Source of the DNA: Sphingobium sp.
GTDB taxonomy: Bacteria > Pseudomonadota > Alphaproteobacteria > Sphingomonadales > Sphingomonadaceae
Assembly (NCBI GenBank): GCA_017984895.1
Contig: JAGNYO010000014.1
Span: 1 to 49,288 of the forward strand
Direction of reading: 5' to 3'
DNA length: 49,288 nt
Each line of letters starts with the position of its first letter. Within the stretch, counting starts at the first letter, position 1. Position numbers and translations under genes: made by a program. Positions 36,236 through 44,503 of the stretch are shown one piece after another. Under the pieces are notes generated by a model. The model did no database searches, was not told where the DNA came from, and saw only the letters and a list, made by a program, of their open reading frames with translations.

Positions 36236-38125
36236 TCAAAATTCCGCACTGATATCGACTTGCAGCACATCTATGGAGAGTGGCGAGCCGCTCACCTCAT
36301 TGGCGCTCATCCAGCGGGTGCCGAGCGCCACGCCGTCCATCACGCCAAAAGTCGCGCCGATGGTGTAGCCCTTGGTGTTGGTGCCGCCCAAATGGAAGTC
36401 GCTGTCCGGGAAGGCATCGGGCACGGCGTCCGTTTCGAGATAGCGATAGCCCGCCATCGCGCGCCACTCGCCCCATTTGCGCGGCTTGGTATGGCCGACC
36501 ACGAGCGAGCCGAGCCAGCCGGTGTTGCCGGAATGCAGCGTACCGCCGCCAGCGCAGGGATTGCCGAAGTCGGCAGAAGCCGGATCGCCGCTCGCTTCAA
36601 CATTGGTCAGTGCGCCACGGAAATTTATGCCATCGCTGCGCAGCAGGCACTCGTCACTGCGCTTGAAGGCGAGGTTATGAAGATAGTTTCCGGATATGGT
36701 GGCTCTGATCGCATCGCTAATCGGAACCGTGACAGAGGCGTTGAGATCGAGCACGCGATACTTATAGGTCATGCCCAGGTACTGGCGCTGGGCGTCGACC
36801 TCGTCGCCAGGAGTGCCCACGGTTAGGTCGCGTATATAAAAGAGCGTGTTGCCTTTGCGTGGGAATAGCGCGCGCGTGGCATCAGTAGAACATTCGGCAG
36901 GATCGGCGCCTACCAAGGGGAAAAGAATTCCGCTGAACTCACATGCGGACGACAACCTGCCCTGCAGATTGTGGAAATCATGATAGCCAACGCCGCCGCT
37001 GATCTCCACGCCGTTGTCCATTGTGTATCCCGCCTCGATCTGGCCGGAAAACAGCCATTTGGATGGCGATATACGCTTTTCAGCGGCTAGGTTGAAAACC
37101 GGACTGTCCGTGAACTTGTTCAATGTGCTGCTTGAGCTTGATTCGAGCGGGAAGGCGCCGCCGCGCACCGCCAGCGTAAGGCCCTTGGGCAAGAACTTGT
37201 CTGCCTTCACCTCTGCGGCCACACCATCGAAGCGCAGATCGTCGTCGAACAAGATTTCGGTGGAGCGGAACGGGTTCTGGAAGCGGCCAAAGCTCGCCTT
37301 GATCCAGTCGGTCGGCTTCAGCTCTAGATAGGCCTTGTCCAGCCACAGGTCGCGCTTGGCAAAGCCGCCTGCAAGTCTGGCATTGGTCGAAATCGGGCTG
37401 TTGTCGTCACCCGTGGCGATTTGAAGGCCCACCTTCACCGCTGGAGTGATGTCCGCCGTCAGGCCGATCCGCGCGCGCAGGCGCAGGCGATTGATGCGGT
37501 CGCTCGTGGTGTCGAGCAGCGGCAGGTTGTTGAGGTCGGTGACGTTGATCGGGCTGGAAGAAGCGCCAAGCCGCGCGATATCGGCGATTGTCGGGTCATT
37601 CAGCCTCGACTGCAGCTCGGACTGCGAGCGAACCCTGATGTCGCCCGAAAGGGTGATGCGACGGGTCCAGTCTGGGGCGGCGTTGGAGGGGGCGGCCCAG
37701 CCTTCGGACTTCGCCTGGCCCATCACTTCGGCCTTCACCTGCTCGGCGATCTGACGGCGCACGCTTTCCGGCACATAGGGCACGCGGATCACGCCAGCCG
37801 GGGCGGGCGGTGCGGGCGGCAGAGGGTTGTCCGCGCTCGCCGTCTGCGCGGTGAGCGGCGGCGGGTTGAGCGCGGCGGCGCGCGCGGCTTCGCTCTGCGC
37901 CTGCTCCAGCAACGCCTGCCCGTTTTGCGGCGTGATCGTGCCCTGTTTCACCAGCAGACGGATGAGGTTTTCCATCGCGTTGGTCGAGGGCTGGCTCGCA
38001 GCTGCCGGGGCGGCATCCTGCGCGAACGCTGCGCTGAAAGGAACGGCGCAGAGCAGCGCGATGGCAGACACGCCCTGCGCGCTCCGCTTTACCCGCCAGT
38101 TGAATTGCCGAACCATGATGTCCAT
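36236..38125 (-). CDS. Putative outer-membrane porin with coiled N-terminal region
   Basis: A 629-residue outer-membrane protein. A signal peptide (ending AFAQ) precedes a Pro/Ala-rich and helical segment (about 45-140, with MENLIRLLVKQGTI). A beta-barrel follows, starting near LSGDIRVRSQSELQSR and rich in alternating aromatic strands. It ends in Phe, the usual BamA-recognition residue. Two cysteine-rich loops (about 385-400 and 490-540) may be disulfide-linked. It is fifth of six genes in the TPS operon, 27 bases after tonB and 180 before tpsA. It may be a specific nutrient channel opened by the adjacent TonB-like protein, or a partner of TpsA display; neither is shown. ATG 38116 is an alternative start. 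Confidence 0.8.
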   Translation of the reverse strand: MDIMVRQFNWRVKRSAQGVSAIALLCAVPFSAAFAQDAAPAAASQPSTNAMENLIRLLVKQGTITPQNGQALLEQAQSEAARAAALNPPPLTAQTASADNPLPPAPPAPAGVIRVPYVPESVRRQIAEQVKAEVMGQAKSEGWAAPSNAAPDWTRRITLSGDIRVRSQSELQSRLNDPTIADIARLGASSSPINVTDLNNLPLLDTTSDRINRLRLRARIGLTADITPAVKVGLQIATGDDNSPISTNARLAGGFAKRDLWLDKAYLELKPTDWIKASFGRFQNPFRSTEILFDDDLRFDGVAAEVKADKFLPKGLTLAVRGGAFPLESSSSSTLNKFTDSPVFNLAAEKRISPSKWLFSGQIEAGYTMDNGVEISGGVGYHDFHNLQGRLSSACEFSGILFPLVGADPAECSTDATRALFPRKGNTLFYIRDLTVGTPGDEVDAQRQYLGMTYKYRVLDLNASVTVPISDAIRATISGNYLHNLAFKRSDECLLRSDGINFRGALTNVEASGDPASADFGNPCAGGGTLHSGNTGWLGSLVVGHTKPRKWGEWRAMAGYRYLETDAVPDAFPDSDFHLGGTNTKGYTIGATFGVMDGVALGTRWMSANEVSGSPLSIDVLQVDISAEF

Positions 38126-38152
38126 TCCTTCCTGAGATATGCGATAGGGGTG

Positions 38153-38857
38153 TTAGAGCGACCGTCGGCCTTTGACTGTGATACGCCGGGGAAATTTGAA
38201 GCTGGCGGGCGGAGCATCCAGCCCGCTCGCGCCCTCGATCAGGGTTTTGAGCATGGCGTCGCGCTTGGAATCGCCGCTGCTGCTGACCAGCTCCGCGCGC
38301 GTTACCGCGCCACTGCTGCTGACCCAGATGGCGAAGTCCGCCGAGAATACCATGCGCGAGAGCTTGCTGTCCCGCTGCACCCGTGCCTGAAGCGCACTGC
38401 TGAGTGCGCGGGCGTAAAAGCCGTCGGTGATCCCGCCCTTGCCGATACCACAATTGGGACCGACGCAGGTGCCGGTGCTGCTTGGCGATCCTATGCCACC
38501 GCCAGATCCCGCCGCAATGCCACCCGCCGCGCCAGCCTGAGCTTCGGCGTTCATTTGCATCGGTGCGGGCGCCTGTGGTTTGGGTTCGGGCGTAGACGTA
38601 ACCTTATCGGGGCTTGGCTCGGGTGGCTTTTCCTCTGCCTTGGGTGGCGGCGGAGGGGGGGGAGGCGGCGGTGGGAGCAAAGGCGAGATCACCGGAGTCT
38701 CATTCTTCACCGCTACGCTGTGCACGCCAGTGAGCGCGGAGTAGAGATACCACATGAGCCACAGCGCAAGCAGGCTGCCCACCACTATCAACCCGATCTG
38801 GATGATCCGGTTGCCGTGTGGCTCCTGAAATCCGTTCTGATCCGCGACGGTGCTCAT
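38153..38857 (-). CDS. TonB-like energy transducer
   Basis: A 234-residue protein with one N-terminal membrane helix (about 19-40) and a run of 11 prolines (62-72). A Pro/Lys/Glu periplasmic linker and a TonB-type C-terminal domain (about 145-234, ending FPRRITVKGRRSL) follow. TonB proteins carry energy from ExbB/ExbD across the periplasm to outer-membrane proteins. The linker contains a CVGPNC motif (131-136), unusual for TonB. It follows exbD by 18 bases. No TonB-dependent receptor with a plug domain is in the window, so its target is open. Confidence 0.85.
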   Translation of the reverse strand: MSTVADQNGFQEPHGNRIIQIGLIVVGSLLALWLMWYLYSALTGVHSVAVKNETPVISPLLPPPPPPPPPPPKAEEKPPEPSPDKVTSTPEPKPQAPAPMQMNAEAQAGAAGGIAAGSGGGIGSPSSTGTCVGPNCGIGKGGITDGFYARALSSALQARVQRDSKLSRMVFSADFAIWVSSSGAVTRAELVSSSGDSKRDAMLKTLIEGASGLDAPPASFKFPRRITVKGRRSL

Positions 38858-38875
38858 GGCTCAGCTTCGGTCTGC

Positions 38876-39283
38876 TCAGCTTGCCGTGGGCTTGCCGGTG
38901 ACGAGGCCGACCTTGTCCAGGTCCAGCCTGCGGCACAGATCGAGCACTTCTGTCACCTTGCCATATTGCGCGGTGGCGTCGCCCTTCAGCACGATCGGCA
39001 CATCGGGGTTGGAGGCCTTGGCGCTGCGCAGGCGGGTTTCCAGATCCTGGATCGTTACCGGGTAGGCATCCATGAATATCTGGCCCTGATTGTTGACGGT
39101 GAGCGCGATCGTCTTGGGCTGCACAAGGCTTTCCGCGCTGGACGCCTTGGGCAGATTGACCTTGATGCCCTGCACCGATGCCGTCGCCATCAGGATGAAG
39201 ATGACGAGCAGCACGTAAGCGAGATCGAGCATTGGGGTGATATTGATGTCGTCATAAGCCTTGCGGCCACCACCTACTTGCAT
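38876..39283 (-). CDS. exbD: Proton-channel protein ExbD
   Basis: A 135-residue ExbD/TolR protein. The membrane helix is preceded by ITPMLDLAYVLLVIFILM, with Asp20 the predicted proton-carrying residue. A periplasmic domain with the ALTVNNQGQIFMD strand follows. It works with ExbB to harvest the proton-motive force for TonB. Spacing of 12 bases from exbB and 18 from tonB shows a single operon. Confidence 0.93.
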   Translation of the reverse strand: MQVGGGRKAYDDINITPMLDLAYVLLVIFILMATASVQGIKVNLPKASSAESLVQPKTIALTVNNQGQIFMDAYPVTIQDLETRLRSAKASNPDVPIVLKGDATAQYGKVTEVLDLCRRLDLDKVGLVTGKPTAS

Positions 39284-39295
39284 GATCCTGGCTCC

Positions 39296-41107
39296 TTATT
39301 CCGCAGCGACGGGAAGATGGGGGTGGGGAGGATTGGCCAGCTCGGCCTGCATTTCTGCCAGTCGGGTAATGAGCCGGTCCACGAACACGCGCATCTCGTC
39401 TGACAGGGCGGAGAGGCGCGAGTTGATATAATTGTAGCCGAACAGCGAGGGGATCGCTGCCGCCAGGCCCGCGATCGTCGCGAGCAGAGCCGCCGCGATA
39501 CCGGGCGCAATCGCGTTGACGTTCACCTCGCCCGCCATCGCCACGCCGCCAAAGGTGCTCATCACACCGATGACCGTGCCCAGCAAGCCGATGAACGGCC
39601 CGCCCGAAATGGCGATGGTGAGCACCACCATCCACTTGTCGAGCTTCTGGTTTTCCATCACCACTTCCGCGTCCACCGCCGCACGCATGGCTTCCACCGC
39701 CTCGCCGGACAGGCCGCGATTCGGGTTTTTCAGGCGCCGCACCTCCAGCTCGTCGATGCCGGTTTCATAGAGATGGCCGAGCGGAGACTTTTCGATATAG
39801 GCAACCTCCAGCTTGCTGATGCCCCGGATGTCCGTGACCGGCACCAGCTCCTCATGCATCTCGCGGAAGCGGCGGAGGAAGGCCTTGTTGCCGCGGTCGC
39901 AGGCATTCAAGTAGCGGATTTTCGTGACCATCACGCCGATGGCCACCGCGAGCAGGATCATACAGATTCCGACGATGAACGCATCCAGGGTGTGAAGTTT
40001 GCCGATGATGAAACCGATAACATTGGCCCCGCCTTCTGCCTTTTCCGCGCTTTCAGAGACGCTGATGGTCTTGTTGGACGGTCCTTCGGCATTTGCCATC
40101 GCCATAAGCATGGCGGCAGGGCGCGCGGTTTTGGACAAGCGCAGCTCATCGATCTCGCCGGTGAAGGGCCGCCCTTCCGCGCCACCGATGGAGAGCGGGC
40201 CATCGAGGGCAGGCAGTGCGCCGGAAGCAGCGCCTGCCTCTACTCCGTTTACATAGAGCTTGATCGTCTGCCCGTCGGCCACAAGGCCGAGGTGCGCCCA
40301 TTCGCCTTGCTTGATGGGGGCGGTAGCCTGAGCGGTCGCACCACCGACAGTGGCAAACGGCACGCCCTTATTGATGCCAAACACCAGCGCGCCACGCGCG
40401 AACACGGCCTGCGCCCCGCCAAGCTGCTCGGGCTTTACCCATGCGGTAACGCTCATTGGCGCACCGGCGGGCATGGCGAGTGAGGGCGAGGCCGCAACCT
40501 GAATGGCACCCTGGCCGGAGAAGCGCGCCGCGCGGCCGATAATCGCGCCATCATCTATGCCAGGAGGTGGGTTTTGGGCGATGTTTGCATTGGCAGTGGC
40601 GTCTGCGCTGGGCTGGCCGGGGTTCTCGCCAAAATGATAGACGGCGAGATAATCCGGGTCGAAAGTGCCCTTGGCATCAGAGCCGACCGGCGCGTTCTCA
40701 TTGCCGAAATAGAGCCATAGCGCCTTCTTCTCACCGCCATTGAGCGCGGGAACGGATACCCACAGATAGGCAATGCCGGTCGTCGCGTCATAGCGCTCGA
40801 TATGGAAGGCGAGCGGCGTCTTGTCGTCCGCATCGACAATGCGAATGTCCGCGCCGTTCTGCATCGCCTCCGTGAAGGTGAAATTGCCGCTGGTGAGCTT
40901 GACGAGCAGGACAGTCCGCCCGATCTGGCCGGAGACATTCAGCCCGCTGGGGCTGGTATCCACCGTGATCGCCTTGCGGTATTTCCAGTCCTTGTTCCAC
41001 CAGGCATAGGCTGGCGTGGAAAGGCAGGCCATAGCGAGCAGCAAGGCCAGAACGGTGCGTAGCGTGCGCATGCTTTTTCTCCCAAAGCCGGAAAACAACT
41101 GGCTCAT
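39296..41107 (-). CDS. exbB: DUF2341-LamG-ExbB fusion proton channel
   Basis: A 603-residue fusion. After a signal-like N-terminus (MRTLRTVLALLLAMACLSTP at 13-32) comes a DUF2341 domain (about 38-150: WWNKDWKYRKAITVDTS, WLYFGNENAPVG). Then comes a LamG/concanavalin-like domain (about 195-330: WVKPEQLGGAQAVFARGALV, LYVNGVEAG, GEIDELRLS). The C-terminal part is a full ExbB/TolQ channel with its first membrane helix at 375-395 and the GPFIGLLGTVIGVM signature at 503-516. Ordinary ExbB is about 240 residues with no periplasmic N-terminal domain. The lectin-like part should sit in the periplasm. ATG 41107 overlaps the tpsB stop as TGATG; ATG 41071, with GGGAG before it, is a good alternative. Confidence 0.9.
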   Translation of the reverse strand: MSQLFSGFGRKSMRTLRTVLALLLAMACLSTPAYAWWNKDWKYRKAITVDTSPSGLNVSGQIGRTVLLVKLTSGNFTFTEAMQNGADIRIVDADDKTPLAFHIERYDATTGIAYLWVSVPALNGGEKKALWLYFGNENAPVGSDAKGTFDPDYLAVYHFGENPGQPSADATANANIAQNPPPGIDDGAIIGRAARFSGQGAIQVAASPSLAMPAGAPMSVTAWVKPEQLGGAQAVFARGALVFGINKGVPFATVGGATAQATAPIKQGEWAHLGLVADGQTIKLYVNGVEAGAASGALPALDGPLSIGGAEGRPFTGEIDELRLSKTARPAAMLMAMANAEGPSNKTISVSESAEKAEGGANVIGFIIGKLHTLDAFIVGICMILLAVAIGVMVTKIRYLNACDRGNKAFLRRFREMHEELVPVTDIRGISKLEVAYIEKSPLGHLYETGIDELEVRRLKNPNRGLSGEAVEAMRAAVDAEVVMENQKLDKWMVVLTIAISGGPFIGLLGTVIGVMSTFGGVAMAGEVNVNAIAPGIAAALLATIAGLAAAIPSLFGYNYINSRLSALSDEMRVFVDRLITRLAEMQAELANPPHPHLPVAAE

Positions 41108-42798
41108 CAGAACTCACCCTTCGCGGTAAATGTGGTGCGGACGTCGTTCTTGCGGGTAGCGGAGCCGTTCCACAGCGGAAGGCCAACCGAGACTTCGCCC
41201 GATATGCGGTTGAACAGCCTGAGGCGCGCGCCACCGCCCACTGAGAGCAGGGCTTCATGGCGCGTAACGTCTGGCAGGGGGTCTATCAGGCGGATCTGCC
41301 CATTCTCGGCAAAGCCGAACAGGCGCAGTTCATCGATGAACTTGGGCAGATAGGGCGCGAGCGAAGGCGAGTTTAGCTCCAGCGAGAGCGCATAGCCCAT
41401 GTCGCCCACGCTTTCGGCCGAGTAATAGCCGCGCACCGTACCGAGGCCACCAATCGCGAATTGTTCGTTGGTAACGAGGTGGGAATCCGCGATCTGGCCG
41501 TAGAATTTCAGCGCGGCGACGAAGTCCTTGGGCAGCGTGCGCCGATAATCGACCTCGATATTGCCGCGCACGAAATTCTCGCTGCTGTCGAAGTCCTTGT
41601 TCTTGAACTGATCCGTGGGGATGCAGGTGGTGGTGCCCACATCAAAGCAGCGGATATTCTTGAACACGCGGAAGCCCGCCGTTGCGGACACCGTGATATC
41701 GAGCGTACTCTTGTCGCCGCCGGTCGAGAGGCCATAAGCGGCGTAGAGCGGCAGATATTCGATCGGCGTCTTGGCCGCGATCTGGCCCGCTACGCGCGTA
41801 TCCTGATCGAAATGCTTGTAGTCAAAGCCCAGCGTCACACTCTGGATCAGCTTGTCTCCGGGCAGGCGATAGATGGCGCGCGTGCCGATCTGATAGCCAT
41901 TGCCCAGCACACTCACGCCGCCCTGCGCCGCGACATTGCTGTTCGATTTGTAGCCATAGAGCAGCATGGTCCACCGCGAGCCGAGCAGCGGCGCGGTGTA
42001 GGAGCCGGAAAAGACCTCGGACTGTTTGCGGTCCTGCGGCGCGGTGATGTAGGAGCCACTGATCGTGTGGCCCAACCCCCACATGTTGGTATAGCGCAGG
42101 CTGGCGTTGAGGCGCAGCGGCTTGGTGGAGGGGCTGTTGTCGTTGTTCAGCTCCAGGCTGCCATGCAGCGGGAGCGAATCCTCCACATCAAGATCCACGT
42201 CGATCGTGCCCGGCGTCGCGCCTGCCTTGAAAGACGGGTTGATCGTGCGATCCGGGAACTGGTTGGCGCTCGCCAGTTCGGTCTGAAGCTGCTTCACATT
42301 GAGCGGCTTTCCCTCCGCCAGCGAGGGGATCTGCTTGCGCACCAGTGTCATCGAATGATGCTTTGCGCCTGTCACGGCAACCGTGCCGACCGGCGCTTCG
42401 GTCACCTGAATGGCGATGATGCCCTGCGTAAACTGCTCCTCCGGCTGGGGCAGCACATCGACCTGAACCGATTCAAAGCCCCGCACGGCATAGGCATCCT
42501 GAATGGCTTTGCGCGCGGCCTCAACATCGGCGGTGGTGCGGTCCGGTCCCAGATGATCATAGATCACCTGCTCGATAACCGACTGGTCAAGCGACTTGGC
42601 GCCGAGCACATCGAAGGCGGCGATGAAAAAACTGTTTGGCGCGGCGCGCACCTGCGGTTGCGTTCCCGCGTTGTCCTGCGCGGAAGCCGATGGAATGCAG
42701 GACAGCAGCGCGCCTGCGGCCCATGCCGCACCTGCATGAAAAATTCTGGCACGGCCTTGATGCATTGGCATGCTGCGCTGAACCCGCTCGGAACCCAT
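41107..42798 (-). CDS. Two-partner secretion outer-membrane transporter (TpsB/FhaC/ShlB family)
   Basis: A 563-residue Omp85-superfamily transporter. A signal peptide (ending SASA, about residue 40) and a short linker precede POTRA1 (about 57-134, FFIAAFDVLGAKSLD onward) and POTRA2 (about 135-208). A 16-strand barrel follows with the conserved VRGY motif at 455-458 (LGTVRGYYSAESVGDMGYAL) and a terminal Phe. It should recognise the TPS domain of the downstream exoprotein and translocate it. Several in-frame starts are possible (42855, 42816, 42798, 42771); 42798 is favoured for a fair GGAG upstream and a sensible signal peptide. It heads the operon. Confidence 0.9.
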   Translation of the reverse strand: MGSERVQRSMPMHQGRARIFHAGAAWAAGALLSCIPSASAQDNAGTQPQVRAAPNSFFIAAFDVLGAKSLDQSVIEQVIYDHLGPDRTTADVEAARKAIQDAYAVRGFESVQVDVLPQPEEQFTQGIIAIQVTEAPVGTVAVTGAKHHSMTLVRKQIPSLAEGKPLNVKQLQTELASANQFPDRTINPSFKAGATPGTIDVDLDVEDSLPLHGSLELNNDNSPSTKPLRLNASLRYTNMWGLGHTISGSYITAPQDRKQSEVFSGSYTAPLLGSRWTMLLYGYKSNSNVAAQGGVSVLGNGYQIGTRAIYRLPGDKLIQSVTLGFDYKHFDQDTRVAGQIAAKTPIEYLPLYAAYGLSTGGDKSTLDITVSATAGFRVFKNIRCFDVGTTTCIPTDQFKNKDFDSSENFVRGNIEVDYRRTLPKDFVAALKFYGQIADSHLVTNEQFAIGGLGTVRGYYSAESVGDMGYALSLELNSPSLAPYLPKFIDELRLFGFAENGQIRLIDPLPDVTRHEALLSVGGGARLRLFNRISGEVSVGLPLWNGSATRKNDVRTTFTAKGEF

Positions 42799-42927
42799 AT
42801 GATAAGACGACTCCATGGCGACAGGACGCGAGTCACGTCCGCCGCAGGGCTGCAATCGTGAATTTTTGTTTAAGTTTTGCGACGGTGCGTTGCTGCAAAC
42901 GCTGCATTACGAAATTGAAGGGAGAAT

Positions 42928-44079
42928 CTAACGCATTATGGTCGATTTATTATTCACACCAAACTGCCAAGGCAGCATCTCCTGCCCGATCTCCTGGCCA
43001 TTGTTGCCGTGCAGGATCTCCAGTTGCGCGGTCAGGTAGAGTCGACCGTCGATACTGTTCGCGGCGCATGTTTCCAGGATCGTGTAGATCGTCGCTGACC
43101 AGAGGTGTGCATTGGGGTGCCAGGAAAAAATCCAGCGGTCCCGCCATGAAAGCCGCTCCAGAATCTGCTCAACTGCGCCGTTCTCCGGCAGGAGGGCGCC
43201 ATTATCCAGAAAGAGCGTCAGCGCAGGCCATTGATCGAGCGTGTCAGACAGGAACCGGCCCAGCGCAGAACGGGAGTGGACTGTCTCCTGCGCCGCGACA
43301 AAAGCGCTTTTCAAATCCATAACCGCAGGTGCTGACCGCGTCTGTCTTAGGTGGACCCGTTCGGCATTGCTGGCCTTTGCGGCATCACGCTCGGTCAGAC
43401 GCAGCGTCTCTATCGTCCTCAACAGCCTCTCGATTACGGGATGCGGAGCGATCAGTTCCAGCTCCCTCGCCTGCGTGGCGATATGGTGCCAGCAGCCCGC
43501 ACAGATGCATGGCCCGGCGCGGCATATCGTTTCATACCCTATGCCGGGCGGCGCCATCAGCGCACCCTGAAACCCGAAAAGTTCCTTGCGTGCATACCCG
43601 CCTATACGGTCCGGCGTAACCTGAAACCAGATGGCGCGCGGGGTGATGACCTGGCCGCCTAGCATCATATCATCGCCGGTGGCTGCATAGGCCCACAGCC
43701 TTCGCCCGCCGCCGACCTTGGCGGTGATGGAAATGTTGGAGGCGGCGATGACCTTTAGGTTAAGACCAAAGGCGCGGATCATCTGCGCCAGCGGAAACAG
43801 CAGTTCCGCCGCCTTCCTGATCTGTAGTGATATTTCCTGCCGCCGTGCGCTCTGGCCGGTTGCACTCGCGCTGCGGGCCAGATCATGCAGTGACCGGCCA
43901 GCCCCATAGCGCGCAATAATCATGTCCGCTACGCTGGCGGCAGATTTGCCTGCACCAGCGACGCGCGGCGAAACAGCACGATCGGCGGGCGCTGCGACGG
44001 CATTGCCTCCGTCGCGACTAACAGCGCCGGCGGACCCTATAATCTCTCTCCTGTTGTTCGTATGTTCGATAGGGTTCAT
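42928..44079 (-). CDS. IS66 TnpC-derived protein lacking catalytic residues
   Basis: An intact 383-residue frame that aligns by eye along its length with the central and C-terminal parts of IS66 TnpC. It keeps ASVADMIIARYGAGRSL, RRLWAYAATG, WFQVTPDRIGGYARKELFGF, CWHHIATQARELE, the LFLDNGALLPENGAVEQIL region and a final EMLPWQF. The N-terminal zinc/leucine-zipper part of TnpC is missing. The DDE triad is broken: the usual HxDxTPV is replaced by IAASNISI (about 111-118) and QADxYAG by MAPPGIG (about 175-181); only the last Glu (304) remains. No IS66 inverted repeats or tnpA/tnpB are seen. An open frame without a working active site suggests a domesticated DNA-binding protein. It lies 129 bases upstream of tpsB on the same strand. 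Confidence 0.75.
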   Translation of the reverse strand: MNPIEHTNNRREIIGSAGAVSRDGGNAVAAPADRAVSPRVAGAGKSAASVADMIIARYGAGRSLHDLARSASATGQSARRQEISLQIRKAAELLFPLAQMIRAFGLNLKVIAASNISITAKVGGGRRLWAYAATGDDMMLGGQVITPRAIWFQVTPDRIGGYARKELFGFQGALMAPPGIGYETICRAGPCICAGCWHHIATQARELELIAPHPVIERLLRTIETLRLTERDAAKASNAERVHLRQTRSAPAVMDLKSAFVAAQETVHSRSALGRFLSDTLDQWPALTLFLDNGALLPENGAVEQILERLSWRDRWIFSWHPNAHLWSATIYTILETCAANSIDGRLYLTAQLEILHGNNGQEIGQEMLPWQFGVNNKSTIMR

Positions 44080-44503
44080 GCGTCCAGATATTGCCGGAGA
44101 AGGTGGATGGGATTGGGTGCCCCTTCGGCCTCCGCCGCGTGTTTCCTGTCTGACGCTTCTCGGAAAACCGGATCGGCAGCATGCCGTCCCGGATCGTTGC
44201 GAAGTCCCCCGTCAGCGCACCGCAAGCCAGCCCTTTTTGTCGAGGGCCGGAGGCGATTCGCCGTTGCACATAATTTTCATAATCTATGCGTTTTTATGAC
44301 GGTGGCGCGGAACAGGTCGAATATAATGACCGGAATGGCTAAAATTCGTGCCATTTCGTTTCGGCGCTTGGCTGGCTGGCGCCTTTTATGCCTGCTGCAA
44401 TATTAGTGTAGCCAAAGGGTGCTGTGCAGGCGCGACCGTTGCGCCGCAGGAGGCCCCTATCATTTCGCTCTCGCATAACTTGCCCGATCAGCCGAAAGGA
44501 GCG
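44080..44503. other. Divergent intergenic region
   Basis: No supported gene lies in these 424 bases between the IS66-derived gene (minus) and the acyltransferase (plus). A TATAAT hexamer on the plus strand at 44322-44327 could be a -10 element, with only a weak -35. The acyltransferase frame stays open from 44348 but its upstream part does not look like coding sequence. Confidence 0.35.

Noticed and set aside
41461-42861. 466-codon open frame antisense to tpsB
   Set aside because: tpsB has clear POTRA and barrel motifs; the antisense translation has low complexity and no family features.
44348-44503. N-terminal extension of the acyltransferase
   Set aside because: Extension does not match the family and the ribosome-binding site lies at 44504.
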